This document shows, piece after piece, positions 33,283 to 41,726 of a stretch of DNA of 64,000 bases. Location of the stretch: assembly GCF_003339505.1 (NCBI RefSeq), contig NZ_QPIW01000009.1, positions 62,001 through 126,000 on the forward strand, in the 5' to 3' direction. The notes under the pieces were generated by a model, which had not been told where the DNA came from, made no database searches, and saw only the letters and a program-made list of their open reading frames with translations. The stretch comes from Runella aurantiaca (GTDB lineage: Bacteria; Bacteroidota; Bacteroidia; Cytophagales; Spirosomataceae). Within the stretch, counting starts at the first letter, position 1. Each line of letters starts with the position of its first letter. The position numbers and the translations under genes were made by a program.

Positions 33283-34395
33283 ATGTTTAGTAAATTTAAA
33301 AAAACAATGTTGATTTTATTCATTCTCATTGCGGTCATTGCCCTGAGTGGGTACGTGTACATGCAGCAGCCACAATTCGGAAAAAATCCCGCCGAAATCC
33401 GTCTCGAACGTATTCGTACTTCGCCGCATTACAAAAACGGAGCCTTTCAAAATGAGCACTTTACCCCTGATTTGGCCGAAGGCGTTACTTATTTTGACAT
33501 CTTAAAACTGTATATTCCGAAGGTTGAAAACAAAGAGCCAAGCAAAACACTGCCTTCGGTTAAGACCGATTTAAAGAACATCTCTTCTGATAAACCCGTG
33601 GTGGTTTGGTTTGGGCATTCTTCGTATTTTATGCATATCGACGGAAAAAATATACTGGTAGATCCCGTTTTCAGCGGAAATGCCTCGCCAGTATCTTTTT
33701 TTGGGGCTAATTACAGCGGAAGTAATGTGTATTCAATTGATGATTTTCCTGAACTCGACCTGCTGATTATTACGCACGACCATTACGACCATTTGGATTA
33801 TGAAACGGTCAAAAAGCTACAACCGAAGGTAAAGCGGGTCATTACGTCTTTGGGAGTAGGGTCGCATTTGGCGCATTGGGGCTATAATGAGTCTCAGATT
33901 ACAGAATTGGATTGGTGGGAGAAGACAGCACTCGACAGTACGTTTGACATCACTGCTGCACCTGCCCGACATTTTTCAGGGCGTGGTTTTAAACGTATGC
34001 AGACGTTTTGGTCGTCGTTTATTCTAAAAACACCGCAGCACAACATCTACGTTGGCGGGGATTCGGGGTATGATACGCACTTTAAAGAAATTGGAGAAAA
34101 ATACGGCCCGTTCGACTTGGCTATTTTGGAATGTGGGCAATACAACGACTATTGGAAGTACATTCACCTGATGCCCGAAGAAACGGCCCAAGCGGCGGTT
34201 GAGCTGCGAGCCAAATTACTTTTGCCCGTTCATTGGAGCAAATTTACGCTGGCGTTGCATCCGTGGAATGAATCCATTCAACGCGTGACGAAAAAAGCAA
34301 AAGCTTTGAATCAACCCATTACAACGCCCATGATTGGTGAAAAAGTGGAAGTTGACAGTGGTGAGTATCCCGTCAAAGAATGGTGGAATTACTAA
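33283..34395 (+). CDS. MBL-fold metallo-hydrolase (NAPE-PLD-like), membrane-anchored
   Basis: The 370-residue product has an N-terminal membrane segment (about 7-27) followed by a metallo-beta-lactamase fold: WFGHSSYFMHIDGKNILVDP, ITHDHYDHLDYETV with the HxHxDH zinc ligands, and GGDSGYDTHF plus LLPVHWSKF for the remaining ligands. PARHFSGRGFKRMQTFWSSF is typical of the NAPE-PLD/YycJ-like branch, so a phospholipid or lipid-like substrate is possible but not shown. Gene order and the shared operator place it under the TetR regulator. It ends at the hairpin before nifU. Confidence 0.85.
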   Translation: MFSKFKKTMLILFILIAVIALSGYVYMQQPQFGKNPAEIRLERIRTSPHYKNGAFQNEHFTPDLAEGVTYFDILKLYIPKVENKEPSKTLPSVKTDLKNISSDKPVVVWFGHSSYFMHIDGKNILVDPVFSGNASPVSFFGANYSGSNVYSIDDFPELDLLIITHDHYDHLDYETVKKLQPKVKRVITSLGVGSHLAHWGYNESQITELDWWEKTALDSTFDITAAPARHFSGRGFKRMQTFWSSFILKTPQHNIYVGGDSGYDTHFKEIGEKYGPFDLAILECGQYNDYWKYIHLMPEETAQAAVELRAKLLLPVHWSKFTLALHPWNESIQRVTKKAKALNQPITTPMIGEKVEVDSGEYPVKEWWNY

Positions 34396-34440
34396 ATCAT
34401 TAAGGGTTCAAAAAACGTTTTTTGAACCCTTAATGATTTT
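34394..34440. terminator. Long bidirectional hairpin
   Basis: aatcattaagggttcaaaaa pairs with ttttttgaacccttaatgatt around a short loop, between convergent MBL-fold and nifU genes. Confidence 0.85.
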
Positions 34441-34702
34441 AATAGGCAGGTGTGAGGTTGATGGCCTCTACTTTTTTGATTTCAGGAACGGATTTTAAAA
34501 TCGCCTCCTCTAGTCCTGCCTTGAAGGTCATGGTTGACATGGGGCATGAGCTGCATGAACCAACAAGTTCGAGTCGAACCGTCATGTCGTCGGTAATCTC
34601 TTTCACCGCTACGTTGCCGCCGTCAGCTTCCAGATAAGGGCGGATGCTGTTGAGCGCCATTTCGACGCGAGCTTTAAGTGAATCAGCTTGAAGTGTTTCC
34701 AT
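34439..34702 (-). CDS. NifU-like C-terminal domain Fe-S carrier
   Basis: The 87-residue product is a single NifU-C/NfuA-type domain (RPYLEADGGNVAVKEI, then VGSCSSCPMSTMTFKAGLEE) with the CxxC pair Cys50 and Cys53 that holds a shared [4Fe-4S] cluster in a dimer. It passes clusters to target proteins. It follows the Mrp gene on the same strand by 36 bp, so the two probably form one Fe-S assembly operon. Confidence 0.9.
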   Translation of the reverse strand: METLQADSLKARVEMALNSIRPYLEADGGNVAVKEITDDMTVRLELVGSCSSCPMSTMTFKAGLEEAILKSVPEIKKVEAINLTPAY

Positions 34703-34738
34703 TTTTTATAAAATAATGCGCTAAGATGCTATTTTCAG

Positions 34739-35845
34739 TTATACTCTAATCTCTACCTGCTTGGTTTTGGCCAAGGTGGCATTGCGAATGGCTACCTGCT
34801 GTGCGAGGTTTTCGGCCGCTTCCTGAAAAGCTTCTTTGGTGATGAGGTCATCGCTCAAATACGCTGGACGACCTTCGTCGCCGCCTTCGCGAATTCCCTG
34901 CACCAACGGAATGTGTCCTAATACCTGAACGTCAAATTTGTCGGCCAATTGCTGCCCGCCGTCTTTCCCAAAAAGATAATACTTATTGTTGGGCAATTCG
35001 GCAGGGGTAAAGTAGGACATATTTTCCACAATTCCCAAGACTGGTACGTTGATTTGCGGCTGGCGAAACATAGCCAAGCCTTTGATGGCGTCGGCTAAGG
35101 CTACTTTTTGAGGTGTAGTCACGATGACCGCTCCCGTAACAGGCAACGCTTGCACAAGTGTCAGGTGAATATCGCTGGTACCTGGAGGCAAGTCAATGAG
35201 TAGGTAGTCTAGTTCGCCCCATTCTACATCGCCAATCAATTGGCGTAATGCCGTACTGGCCATCGGGCCGCGCCATACGGTGGCACTGTCGGCGGGGACC
35301 AAAAAGCCCATCGAAATCAATTTAATGCCCCATTGTTGGATGGGGACCATCATGTTGCGACCGTCGCGCTGCACGATACGGGGCTGCATGTCTTCGGCTC
35401 CAAACATAACAGGCATTGATGGCCCGTAAATATCAGCGTCAAGAATTCCGACTTTGGCGCCTGAGCGCGAGAGCGCCATGGCCAAATTGGCCGTAACGGT
35501 CGATTTGCCGACGCCTCCTTTTCCAGAGGCTACCGCAATGATGTTTTTTACCTGCGGCACCACTGGTCCGCCCGTGCGCGTTGTTGTGACGTCGGCGGTA
35601 AGTTTTATATCTACCCGAATGTGGTCACCGAAAAATTTATGAATGGCATCCGTACATTCTTTCCGAATGAGTTCTTTGAGTGGACACGCGGGCGTGGTAA
35701 GCACCACGGTAAAGCTGATGAGGTCAATGCCTGTTTCAACATCGCGAATCATGCCGAGGGTCACGAGGTCTTTCTTGAGGTCAGGTTCCTGAACTGTACT
35801 GAGGGCCTGAAGTATCTTTTCTTTATTGATGGTTAGGTCGCCCAT
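34739..35845 (-). CDS. mrp: Mrp/NBP35-type P-loop Fe-S carrier
   Basis: The 368-residue product has an N-terminal MIP18/DUF59 domain (about 1-90, VQEPDLKKDLVTLGMI) and a P-loop ATPase domain with the deviant Walker A SGKGGVGKST at about 107-116. DADIYGPSMPVMFG, SMGFL and YLLIDLPPGTSDIHLT are conserved Mrp blocks. The CxxC motif that usually follows NMSYF is missing: the sequence reads NMSYFTPAELPNNKYY. Bacteroidota Mrp proteins appear to lack it, so cluster binding may rely on other residues or the partner. It sits next to the NifU-like gene. Confidence 0.9.
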   Translation of the reverse strand: MGDLTINKEKILQALSTVQEPDLKKDLVTLGMIRDVETGIDLISFTVVLTTPACPLKELIRKECTDAIHKFFGDHIRVDIKLTADVTTTRTGGPVVPQVKNIIAVASGKGGVGKSTVTANLAMALSRSGAKVGILDADIYGPSMPVMFGAEDMQPRIVQRDGRNMMVPIQQWGIKLISMGFLVPADSATVWRGPMASTALRQLIGDVEWGELDYLLIDLPPGTSDIHLTLVQALPVTGAVIVTTPQKVALADAIKGLAMFRQPQINVPVLGIVENMSYFTPAELPNNKYYLFGKDGGQQLADKFDVQVLGHIPLVQGIREGGDEGRPAYLSDDLITKEAFQEAAENLAQQVAIRNATLAKTKQVEIRV

Positions 35846-36003
35846 GGGGGAATGTAATCCGTTATTAGTTAAATGGTTTACTGGTTGATTAATAAAAACT
35901 CAGTTAACGCTTTTTGTTGTACGTAAATAGAACCGTAAAATTAAAAGGAAAGTTTGCCAAAATCCTATTTGTACCTTTAAAAGACGGTTTTGTGTGCAAT
36001 TAA

Positions 36004-36029
36004 AAAGGCCGGGGTGGCCCGACCTCTTT
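36004..36029. terminator. Hairpin terminator after the cytochrome c-glucose dehydrogenase gene
   Basis: The minus-strand RNA forms ggtcggg / cccggcc with one G-U pair around a short loop, followed by ttttta. It lies 21 bp after the stop of the minus-strand gene. Confidence 0.6.
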
Positions 36030-36049
36030 GATTGAATTACGTAATTTTC

Positions 36050-37486
36050 TTATTTCATCGGAACGGGCACCAACCGGAACACGTATCCGGGGTCTTCGAC
36101 CGACACGTAGATGTAGCCGTCATTGCCCATTTGTACGTTTCGCAAACGCCCCAGATTTTGAAGGAGAATCTCTTCTTTAACGATTTTGCCGTTTTGTACT
36201 TTACAACGATTCAAGTACTTAAAACGCAACGAACCTACGAGCAAATCGCCTTTCCAAGCGGGGTAGCGGCTACCCGTAACGAAGGTCATACCGCTGGGGC
36301 CAATGGAAGGAATCCAGTAGTGATTGGGTTGTGCCATGCCTTGTTTTTCCGTGTTTGGGGTTAGAACGGTTCCGTCATAATTGATTCCGTAAGAAATCAC
36401 GGGCCAGCCATAATTGGTTTCTTTTTTGATGATGTTTACTTCATCGCCGCCGCGTGGGCCGTGTTCGTGTTCCCACAATTCGCCCGTGGTTGGATTGAGA
36501 GTGGTGCCTTGCGGATTGCGGTGACCGTACGAAAAAACCGAGCCGTGGGCTTTGTCTTTTTTGACAAATGGATTATCGGTAGGGATGCTGCCGTCGTCGT
36601 TGAGGCGGTGGATTTTTCCACAGTCATTTTCCACTGATTGAGGTAGCAGTGGGACGTGCTGCCCACGGTCGCCGACCGAAACATATAAAAATCCATTTCT
36701 GTCAAATTCGAGCCGGGAACCGTAGTGGTGGCGGGTTTTGAGATAAGGTTGTGCTTCAAAGATGATTTTTTGGTCCGACAGCGATGTGCCTTCCAACTTG
36801 GCTCGCATCACGGCCGTTGTCGAAAGTTTGTCGTTTCCTTCGGTTTTGAAAGCAGAATACGAAAAATAAATAAAGCCGTTTTGGGCGAATTTGGGGTGTA
36901 ACTCTACGTCAAGCAATCCACCCTGTCCTTCGGCCAATACCGCAGGACCGCCAGTCACTTTGGTTTTCTGTTGGTTTTTGCCCACCCGATAAATCTCTCC
37001 CGTGCGGTCGGTCACGATTAAATCTCCGTCGGGCAAAAATACCATTCCCCAAGGGCTGCTCAATCCACTGGCTACCGTGTCTAATTTTACGGTAAGTTCA
37101 GCCGAAGCAAACACATTGGATTTAGGTTTGGCAGCAAAACTGTATTTGCTGCCCTTTTCAATGCCTTCCAGAATATAGTCTGCCAATTCTTCAATTTCTT
37201 TGGGTTTGAGTGCCGCACCCCACGATGGCATTCCGTTGTCGGGATACCCCCCTGTGATGCTTTTTATCAAATCAGGCTTGGTTTTGCCGTGTTTCCATTG
37301 GCGGTCTACAAACATTTCCACTTTTTCTCCATGACAGCTCGAACAGAAGTTTTTGTAGTTATTCTGCGCGGTTTCGAAGGCGGACAAGGTGGAATTGGAG
37401 ACCGCTACGGGCATAGGTTCGGTCGCAGTTTGACGAATGAGCAGGAGCATTGTCGCTGCCGAAGCAATGGCTATGTATTTTATCAT
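36050..37486 (-). CDS. Cytochrome c-PQQ-dependent glucose/sorbosone dehydrogenase fusion
   Basis: The 478-residue exported protein has an N-terminal hydrophobic signal (about 1-22) and a cytochrome c domain with CSSCH (Cys48, Cys51, His52) and axial Met86 in NGMPSWG. A six-bladed beta-propeller of the soluble glucose/sorbosone dehydrogenase type follows (GLSSPWGMVFLPDGDLIVTD, GQGGLLDVELHP, HRNPQGTTLNP, EHGPRGGDEVNII). Sugar oxidation in the periplasm with direct electron transfer to the haem domain is the expected chemistry. PQQ dependence is inferred from the family. A perfect 13-bp inverted repeat begins 5 nt upstream of the start codon. Confidence 0.85.
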   Translation of the reverse strand: MIKYIAIASAATMLLLIRQTATEPMPVAVSNSTLSAFETAQNNYKNFCSSCHGEKVEMFVDRQWKHGKTKPDLIKSITGGYPDNGMPSWGAALKPKEIEELADYILEGIEKGSKYSFAAKPKSNVFASAELTVKLDTVASGLSSPWGMVFLPDGDLIVTDRTGEIYRVGKNQQKTKVTGGPAVLAEGQGGLLDVELHPKFAQNGFIYFSYSAFKTEGNDKLSTTAVMRAKLEGTSLSDQKIIFEAQPYLKTRHHYGSRLEFDRNGFLYVSVGDRGQHVPLLPQSVENDCGKIHRLNDDGSIPTDNPFVKKDKAHGSVFSYGHRNPQGTTLNPTTGELWEHEHGPRGGDEVNIIKKETNYGWPVISYGINYDGTVLTPNTEKQGMAQPNHYWIPSIGPSGMTFVTGSRYPAWKGDLLVGSLRFKYLNRCKVQNGKIVKEEILLQNLGRLRNVQMGNDGYIYVSVEDPGYVFRLVPVPMK

Positions 37487-37491
37487 TTTAT

Positions 37492-37521
37492 CGCTTTAGT
37501 TATTGATTAATAACTAAAGCG
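37492..37521. promoter_or_regulatory. Perfect 13-bp inverted repeat next to the start codon
   Basis: CGCTTTAGTTATT and AATAACTAAAGCG flank a 4-nt loop (GATT), starting 5 nt upstream of the ATG of the minus-strand gene. It could be a repressor operator or, as RNA, a hairpin that hides the start region. Confidence 0.55.
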
Positions 37522-37562
37522 AGGAGAGTGGTTTTTTTACCGAAAAACCAATAATACCCACG

Positions 37563-37587
37563 AAGCTATTGAGCTTCTGAATAGCTT
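37563..37587. terminator. Weak hairpin after the MFS gene
   Basis: AAGCTATT pairs with AATAGCTT around a 9-nt loop, downstream of the MFS stop codon on the minus strand. Confidence 0.35.
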
Positions 37588-37636
37588 TACTCAAACAGGG
37601 AGTTGCGTTTTGTGCCCAAAATAGGGGCTTGCCTTA

Positions 37637-38965
37637 CTAATTGACAGCCAGTCGAGCATTCTCAGTACTCCGAACGAACGGCTTTAAGCCTCGGTAAAGG
37701 AGCAGGCACGAAACCCCGCATCCTAGCAGTACCGTACAAGCCAATGAGAGGTGAACCTGATTAGGGTCGCCAAATATTTTATCATTGATGAAACCGACCG
37801 CCAAAGGCCCGCCGCCTAGACCGACGATGTTGACCACAAACAGGAAAAAGGCGGAAAAAGTGGCCCGCATCGGGGCGGGAACCATTTCCTGAAGAGCAGC
37901 CGTAGCGGCACCGTAAGGAAGAGCCGTGAAAAAGCAAATCAGTGCCAATAAAACCACAAACACGGGCAAAGGAGCCGAGGTAAATGCCATCATTGCCAAA
38001 ATAGTGACGGCCAGAAAAGTTCCGATGAGCATTCCTTGGTAGCCAACGCGCATTTTGGCGTCGGGGTAGTTGTCTTTGGTCAATTTGTCGGCATAGCGAC
38101 CGCCCACATAAACACCAGCCGTTGAAAAAATGGTGATGATTCCTCCTAACAATAAGCCTGCCTGGGCTTCGCCCAAGCCGTATTTGCGTACAAAAAGGGT
38201 AGGGGTCCAGGAGGTGGTAGCGTAAGAACTAAACGCCATGAAAGCGATTCCGAAAAACAAAGACAACAATGAAAAACGATTGGCGCTGAAATACGCTCTG
38301 ATTTCTGACATCTCCACTTTTGCCTTCGAGGTTTGCTGGCGCACGGGTTCTTTGACCGTAAAGGCAATCAGCAACACAATCAAAAGCCCCGGAGCGCCTA
38401 CGATTAGAAATACCGTCTGCCACGGGTATATTTCTCCGAAAAACGGTACTTGCCACATGCCTTCCACGCTGATAAGCTTGAGAATGAGGGCCACTAACAA
38501 GATTGAAAGGCCAGAGCCAACGTACACGCCTAAGTTGTAAATACCCATGGCGGTGCCTAGTTTATGACGCGGAAACAAATCGGTAATCATCGAATAAGCG
38601 GCAGGCGACAAGGCGGCTTCGCCGATTCCTACGCCAACGCGCGCCAGAAAAAGTTGGCTGTAGGTGTCTGTGACGCCGCAAATGGCGGTCATCAAACTCC
38701 ATAAAACAATTCCCCACAGGATGATGCTTTTGCGGCTGCGTCGGTCGGCCAAGCGGCCAATCGGAATGCCGAGAAATGTATAAAAAATGGCAAAACTGAA
38801 CCCAATCAAAAGCCCTACCTGCGTATCGGTAACGCCAAAATCCCGTTTGAGTGGTTTGACCAGCAAAGTGAGCACCTGACGGTCAATAAACGAAGAAATA
38901 TAGGCAAGCATAAGCACCGCTACGACGTACCATGCATAGCGGAGGGAGGGAGTTTGGGCAGTCAT
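37637..38965 (-). CDS. MFS transporter (spinster-like MFS_1)
   Basis: The 442-residue transporter has 12 predicted membrane helices. SFIDRQVLTLLVKPLKRDFGV, GIPIGRLADRRSRKSIILWG (the DRRxR loop of motif A) and GIGEAALSPAAYSMITDLFP (motif C-like, typical of spinster-like carriers) are visible. The central loop is cytoplasmic (TVKEPVRQQTSKAKVEMSEI). Substrates of the group include sphingolipids, sugar acids and small organic anions, so the solute cannot be named. It has its own -7 element upstream and is not linked by spacing to neighbours. Confidence 0.88.
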   Translation of the reverse strand: MTAQTPSLRYAWYVVAVLMLAYISSFIDRQVLTLLVKPLKRDFGVTDTQVGLLIGFSFAIFYTFLGIPIGRLADRRSRKSIILWGIVLWSLMTAICGVTDTYSQLFLARVGVGIGEAALSPAAYSMITDLFPRHKLGTAMGIYNLGVYVGSGLSILLVALILKLISVEGMWQVPFFGEIYPWQTVFLIVGAPGLLIVLLIAFTVKEPVRQQTSKAKVEMSEIRAYFSANRFSLLSLFFGIAFMAFSSYATTSWTPTLFVRKYGLGEAQAGLLLGGIITIFSTAGVYVGGRYADKLTKDNYPDAKMRVGYQGMLIGTFLAVTILAMMAFTSAPLPVFVVLLALICFFTALPYGAATAALQEMVPAPMRATFSAFFLFVVNIVGLGGGPLAVGFINDKIFGDPNQVHLSLACTVLLGCGVSCLLLYRGLKPFVRSTENARLAVN

Positions 38966-38991
38966 GAAGAAAGTGGTTTAAGGTGTATAGT

Positions 38992-38999
38992 CAAAAGTA
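38992..38999 (-). promoter_or_regulatory. -7 element TACTTTTG upstream of the MFS gene
   Basis: The minus strand reads TACTTTTG, a TAnnTTTG match, 27 nt before the start codon at 38965. Confidence 0.45.
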
Positions 39000-39054
39000 A
39001 GGGATATGTACTATTGAAATGTCTAATTTTATATAAAAATTCTACTATTGCTAA

Positions 39055-39222
39055 AAAAGCCAATCGCTTTGTAAGTCTTGCAACGGTGCTGATAATCACG
39101 AAATTGAAAAAGGAAGCATTGGCTTTCCGAAAAAGTATCAAGTTCATCCTGTCTGGGTGGCTAAATTTGTAGGGGTTGAAACTGATGCGGTAAGGGAGTA
39201 TAGAAATTTTGGGCGACGATAA
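39055..39222 (+). pseudogene. Possible remnant of an unidentified gene
   Basis: This is the only coding-like content in the 348 bp between the MFS and lipoprotein genes. One frame reads CKSCNGADNHEIEKGSIGFP and then YQVHPVWVAKFVGVETDAV, ending REYRNFGRR and a stop at 39220-39222. The composition is protein-like, but there is no start codon after the upstream stop at 39052. I do not recognise the family, and it may be a chance frame. Confidence 0.25.
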
Positions 39223-39252
39223 TTAATTTATTGATAAATCAGGGTAATAATG

Positions 39253-39260
39253 TAATTTTG
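39253..39260 (+). promoter_or_regulatory. -7 element TAATTTTG upstream of the small lipoprotein
   Basis: TAATTTTG matches TAnnTTTG, 55 nt before the ATG at 39315. Confidence 0.4.
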
Positions 39261-39314
39261 AGCGTTTTATGAGCGTTGATACATCATATTCCTGAACTCA
39301 CAAACGATATAGCC

Positions 39315-39527
39315 ATGTTAAAAAATAGACTTTACTTAAAAAAACTCCTGTTTTTCAGCGTCTTGGTTGCCATCGGCGGTTGTAGCCTGAGTTCAGAATC
39401 TCTGTCGCTCAAGGCGGCTTTTAGTCATCCTTCCGTGAAATCGTCGGCTACTAAATGTGAAGATGGAGCGTTGGTATGCTGCAAAAAAATCAACGAGCGC
39501 AGCAGCAGAACCCGGCCTGTTATTTAA
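39315..39527 (+). CDS. Small lipoprotein of unknown function
   Basis: The ATG at 39315 gives about 70 residues with a lipoprotein signal (LYLKKLLFFSVLVAIGGC). The short mature part contains three cysteines (CEDGALVCC) and a basic C-terminus (KKINERSSRTRPVI). An upstream TTG in frame at 39276 is unlikely to be used. It precedes the LytSR-type two-component genes by 123 bp. The size, lipobox and Cys cluster suggest a small envelope protein, perhaps a stress or signalling peptide, but no family was recognised. Confidence 0.5.
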   Translation: MLKNRLYLKKLLFFSVLVAIGGCSLSSESLSLKAAFSHPSVKSSATKCEDGALVCCKKINERSSRTRPVI

Positions 39528-39611
39528 CCTTTGAATTTTAAATTACGACGGTTCAGCCTCTATTTTAGGGCTTTCGTTCGCCTGCAACCCTCGATTTGTT
39601 AATTATAGGTT

Positions 39612-39619
39612 TAAGTTTG
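39612..39619 (+). promoter_or_regulatory. -7 element TAAGTTTG upstream of the histidine kinase
   Basis: TAAGTTTG matches TAnnTTTG, 32 nt before the ATG at 39651. Confidence 0.45.
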
Positions 39620-39650
39620 TAATTAACTGAATGAATTTTTTGGCACTGCG

Positions 39651-40721
39651 ATGAAAGTCACCCTCAACGATAAACGATTGCTGTTCCTTGGCCCGATTGT
39701 TCTTTGGGCCGTTGCAACCGTTTTCTTTAATTTACCTACTCTCTGTATTGATACCTTCACTGCGGCCAAATTTCTCATTGCGGGGTTGGCTTCGGTTTAT
39801 TTTTCGTGGCTTGTGGGGCGTTGGATGATTATTGAGGTGCGTCGCCGCAATCCGGGCCTTGAAAATGTTCGCCAACGGCTCATTGCGTTGGGGTTACTGA
39901 GTGTTCCAGTGGTGGTGGTGTTGGTGGCCCAACGGTTGATTCTCTTCGATTATTTTGTTTACAGCGATAAACCCAAATTTGACTGGTTTTATCCCGAAAC
40001 GCTCTTTATGGTTGGGCTGAATCTTTTTTATCTGGCCATCATTTTTGCCGTTTATGAAAGCCGTTATTTTTTTCGTCAATGGTTAATCAGCAAACGCCAA
40101 ACGGAAGAACTCAGCCGTGCCAACCTTGAAATGCAGTTGGATTCGTTGAAAAACCAAGTACAACCACATTTTTTATTCAATAGCCTCAACACGCTTCAGG
40201 CATTGGTAAAATCAAACGAAAACAAAACGGCCGTTCGGTTTATTGGGGATTTGTCGCAGGTGTATCGGTATCTCTTGCAAAGCAATGAGCAACAACTGAT
40301 TTCTCTCGAAAAAGAACTAGAATTTACCCACGCTTATTTTGGGTTGTTGAAAACCCGTTTTGAAGACGGTATTGCTTTGGAAGTAAACGTTGACCCCGCG
40401 TACCGCCACGCCCAAATCCCACCTTTGACGCTTCAATTGTTGGTAGAAAATGCCGTTAAGCACAATATGGTATCCATTGCTAAACCATTGCATATCAAGA
40501 TATTTACCAATAATTCGGGCGAACTAATTGTACAAAATAACCTTCAGTGTAAGCCCAATAACGGTATGCCTTCGAGCAAAAAAGGACTGATGAATATTGC
40601 TTCAAAATACGCCTTGCTCCGACAGCCACACGTGCAGATTTATGAAAAAGAAGAGGTTTTTGAGGTGAGAGTGCCGCTCATCGGCGAATTGAGCGCCACC
40701 GAAAAAACGGTTAAAGCGTAG
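39651..40721 (+). CDS. LytS-type membrane sensor histidine kinase
   Basis: The 356-residue kinase has four membrane segments in the first 137 residues and a short cytoplasmic linker. Its His_kinase domain (PF06580) carries the phospho-acceptor His173 in QVQPHFLFNSLNTLQAL. The ATPase N-box is LTLQLLVENAVKHNM, and GLMNIASKYALL is the G-box region. There is no extracellular sensor domain of appreciable size. It pairs with the LytTR response regulator that follows (54 bp), and such pairs often control nearby envelope or transport genes. Confidence 0.88.
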   Translation: MKVTLNDKRLLFLGPIVLWAVATVFFNLPTLCIDTFTAAKFLIAGLASVYFSWLVGRWMIIEVRRRNPGLENVRQRLIALGLLSVPVVVVLVAQRLILFDYFVYSDKPKFDWFYPETLFMVGLNLFYLAIIFAVYESRYFFRQWLISKRQTEELSRANLEMQLDSLKNQVQPHFLFNSLNTLQALVKSNENKTAVRFIGDLSQVYRYLLQSNEQQLISLEKELEFTHAYFGLLKTRFEDGIALEVNVDPAYRHAQIPPLTLQLLVENAVKHNMVSIAKPLHIKIFTNNSGELIVQNNLQCKPNNGMPSSKKGLMNIASKYALLRQPHVQIYEKEEVFEVRVPLIGELSATEKTVKA

Positions 40722-40775
40722 TATAGCCCTTCGGAAACGGGAAAGTAACAATCAAGGATTGATTTAAGACAATAG

Positions 40776-41558
40776 ATGATGAAAGTAGTCATTATTGAAG
40801 ATGAAGCACTGGCTGCTCGGCAATTAAAAGCGATGGTACAGGAGTGCGATGAAAACATTGAGGTAATCACGATGCTCGACAGCGTAGAGTCGTCGATTCA
40901 GTGGTTGCGCGACAACGAGCGCCCTGATTTGTTGTTGATGGACATTGAATTGTGCGACGGGCAAAGTTTTGAAATATTCAGTCAAGTGGAAGTGAAAAGC
41001 CCCGTTATCTTCACGACCGCCTACAACGAATACGCTATTCAGGCTTTTAAGGTCAACAGCATAGATTACCTACTCAAACCCATTGATGAAGATGCCCTGA
41101 AACGGAGCCTGTATAAATTTCAGGAACTGAAGAAATTGTACGGAACAACGGCCGAAAATCACTTGGACGTCAATGAACTCGTGCATCTTATCAAGCAAAC
41201 AAAAGTATCGCCTTCGGACTACCGGGAGCGTTTTTTGTTGAAACAAGGCTCAAGACTGGTGCCAGTTTCGGTCGATGATATTGCGTATTTTTACAGTCAG
41301 GAGCGATTAAGCTTCGTCAAGACTTGGGACGAACGTTCGTACGTGGTGGATTATACCCTTGACGAACTTGAATGTATATTGAATCCGAAGCAGTTTTTTC
41401 GGGCCAATCGGCAGATTATTCTTTGTCCGAAATCCGTGGATAAAATCCATTTACACTTCAACAGTCGGCTCAAATTGGATTTGCGCCCGTGTACCGAAGA
41501 AGAGGTGTTTATCAGCCGAGATAAAGCCGGAGAATTTCGAAATTGGATGGGGGAATAG
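40776..41558 (+). CDS. LytTR-family response regulator
   Basis: The 260-residue product has a receiver domain (about 1-125) with phospho-acceptor Asp56 in LLLMDIEL and the conserved Lys in YLLKPIDE, and a LytTR DNA-binding domain (about 150-255: VPVSVDDIAYFYSQERLSFV, then QFFRANRQIILCPKSVDKIH). It would be phosphorylated by the upstream kinase. Either MM start is possible. Its targets are not known, but the metal-like two-gene module at 41727 is next to it and has its own promoter. Confidence 0.9.
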   Translation: MMKVVIIEDEALAARQLKAMVQECDENIEVITMLDSVESSIQWLRDNERPDLLLMDIELCDGQSFEIFSQVEVKSPVIFTTAYNEYAIQAFKVNSIDYLLKPIDEDALKRSLYKFQELKKLYGTTAENHLDVNELVHLIKQTKVSPSDYRERFLLKQGSRLVPVSVDDIAYFYSQERLSFVKTWDERSYVVDYTLDELECILNPKQFFRANRQIILCPKSVDKIHLHFNSRLKLDLRPCTEEEVFISRDKAGEFRNWMGE

Positions 41559-41611
41559 TGCGTTTGAATTGTCATTGGTTTTTAGTACTTTTAATAGCCC
41601 ATTCAGCACGT

Positions 41612-41640
41612 TTTGGCGTAGAGAATAAGGACTATTTTTG
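41612..41640 (+). promoter_or_regulatory. Promoter: -33 TTTG (41612-41615), 17-bp spacer, -7 TATTTTTG (41633-41640)
   Basis: Both Bacteroidota promoter elements are present with a 17-bp spacer, 86 nt before the ATG at 41727. Confidence 0.6.
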
Positions 41641-41726
41641 TCTTTTTGAAAAGAAAGAATGGTTTGATTTTCTGTACCGCTTGTGTTCCTCCTCAATCAA
41701 CCTATTAACCTTAATTCGGATTCGTT

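Larger units (their letters stand above)
38966..39314. other. Gap of about 350 bp between MFS and small lipoprotein genes
   Basis: It holds the -7 element of the MFS gene, a possible gene remnant (39055-39222) and the -7 element of the lipoprotein. Nothing else was recognised. Confidence 0.5.
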
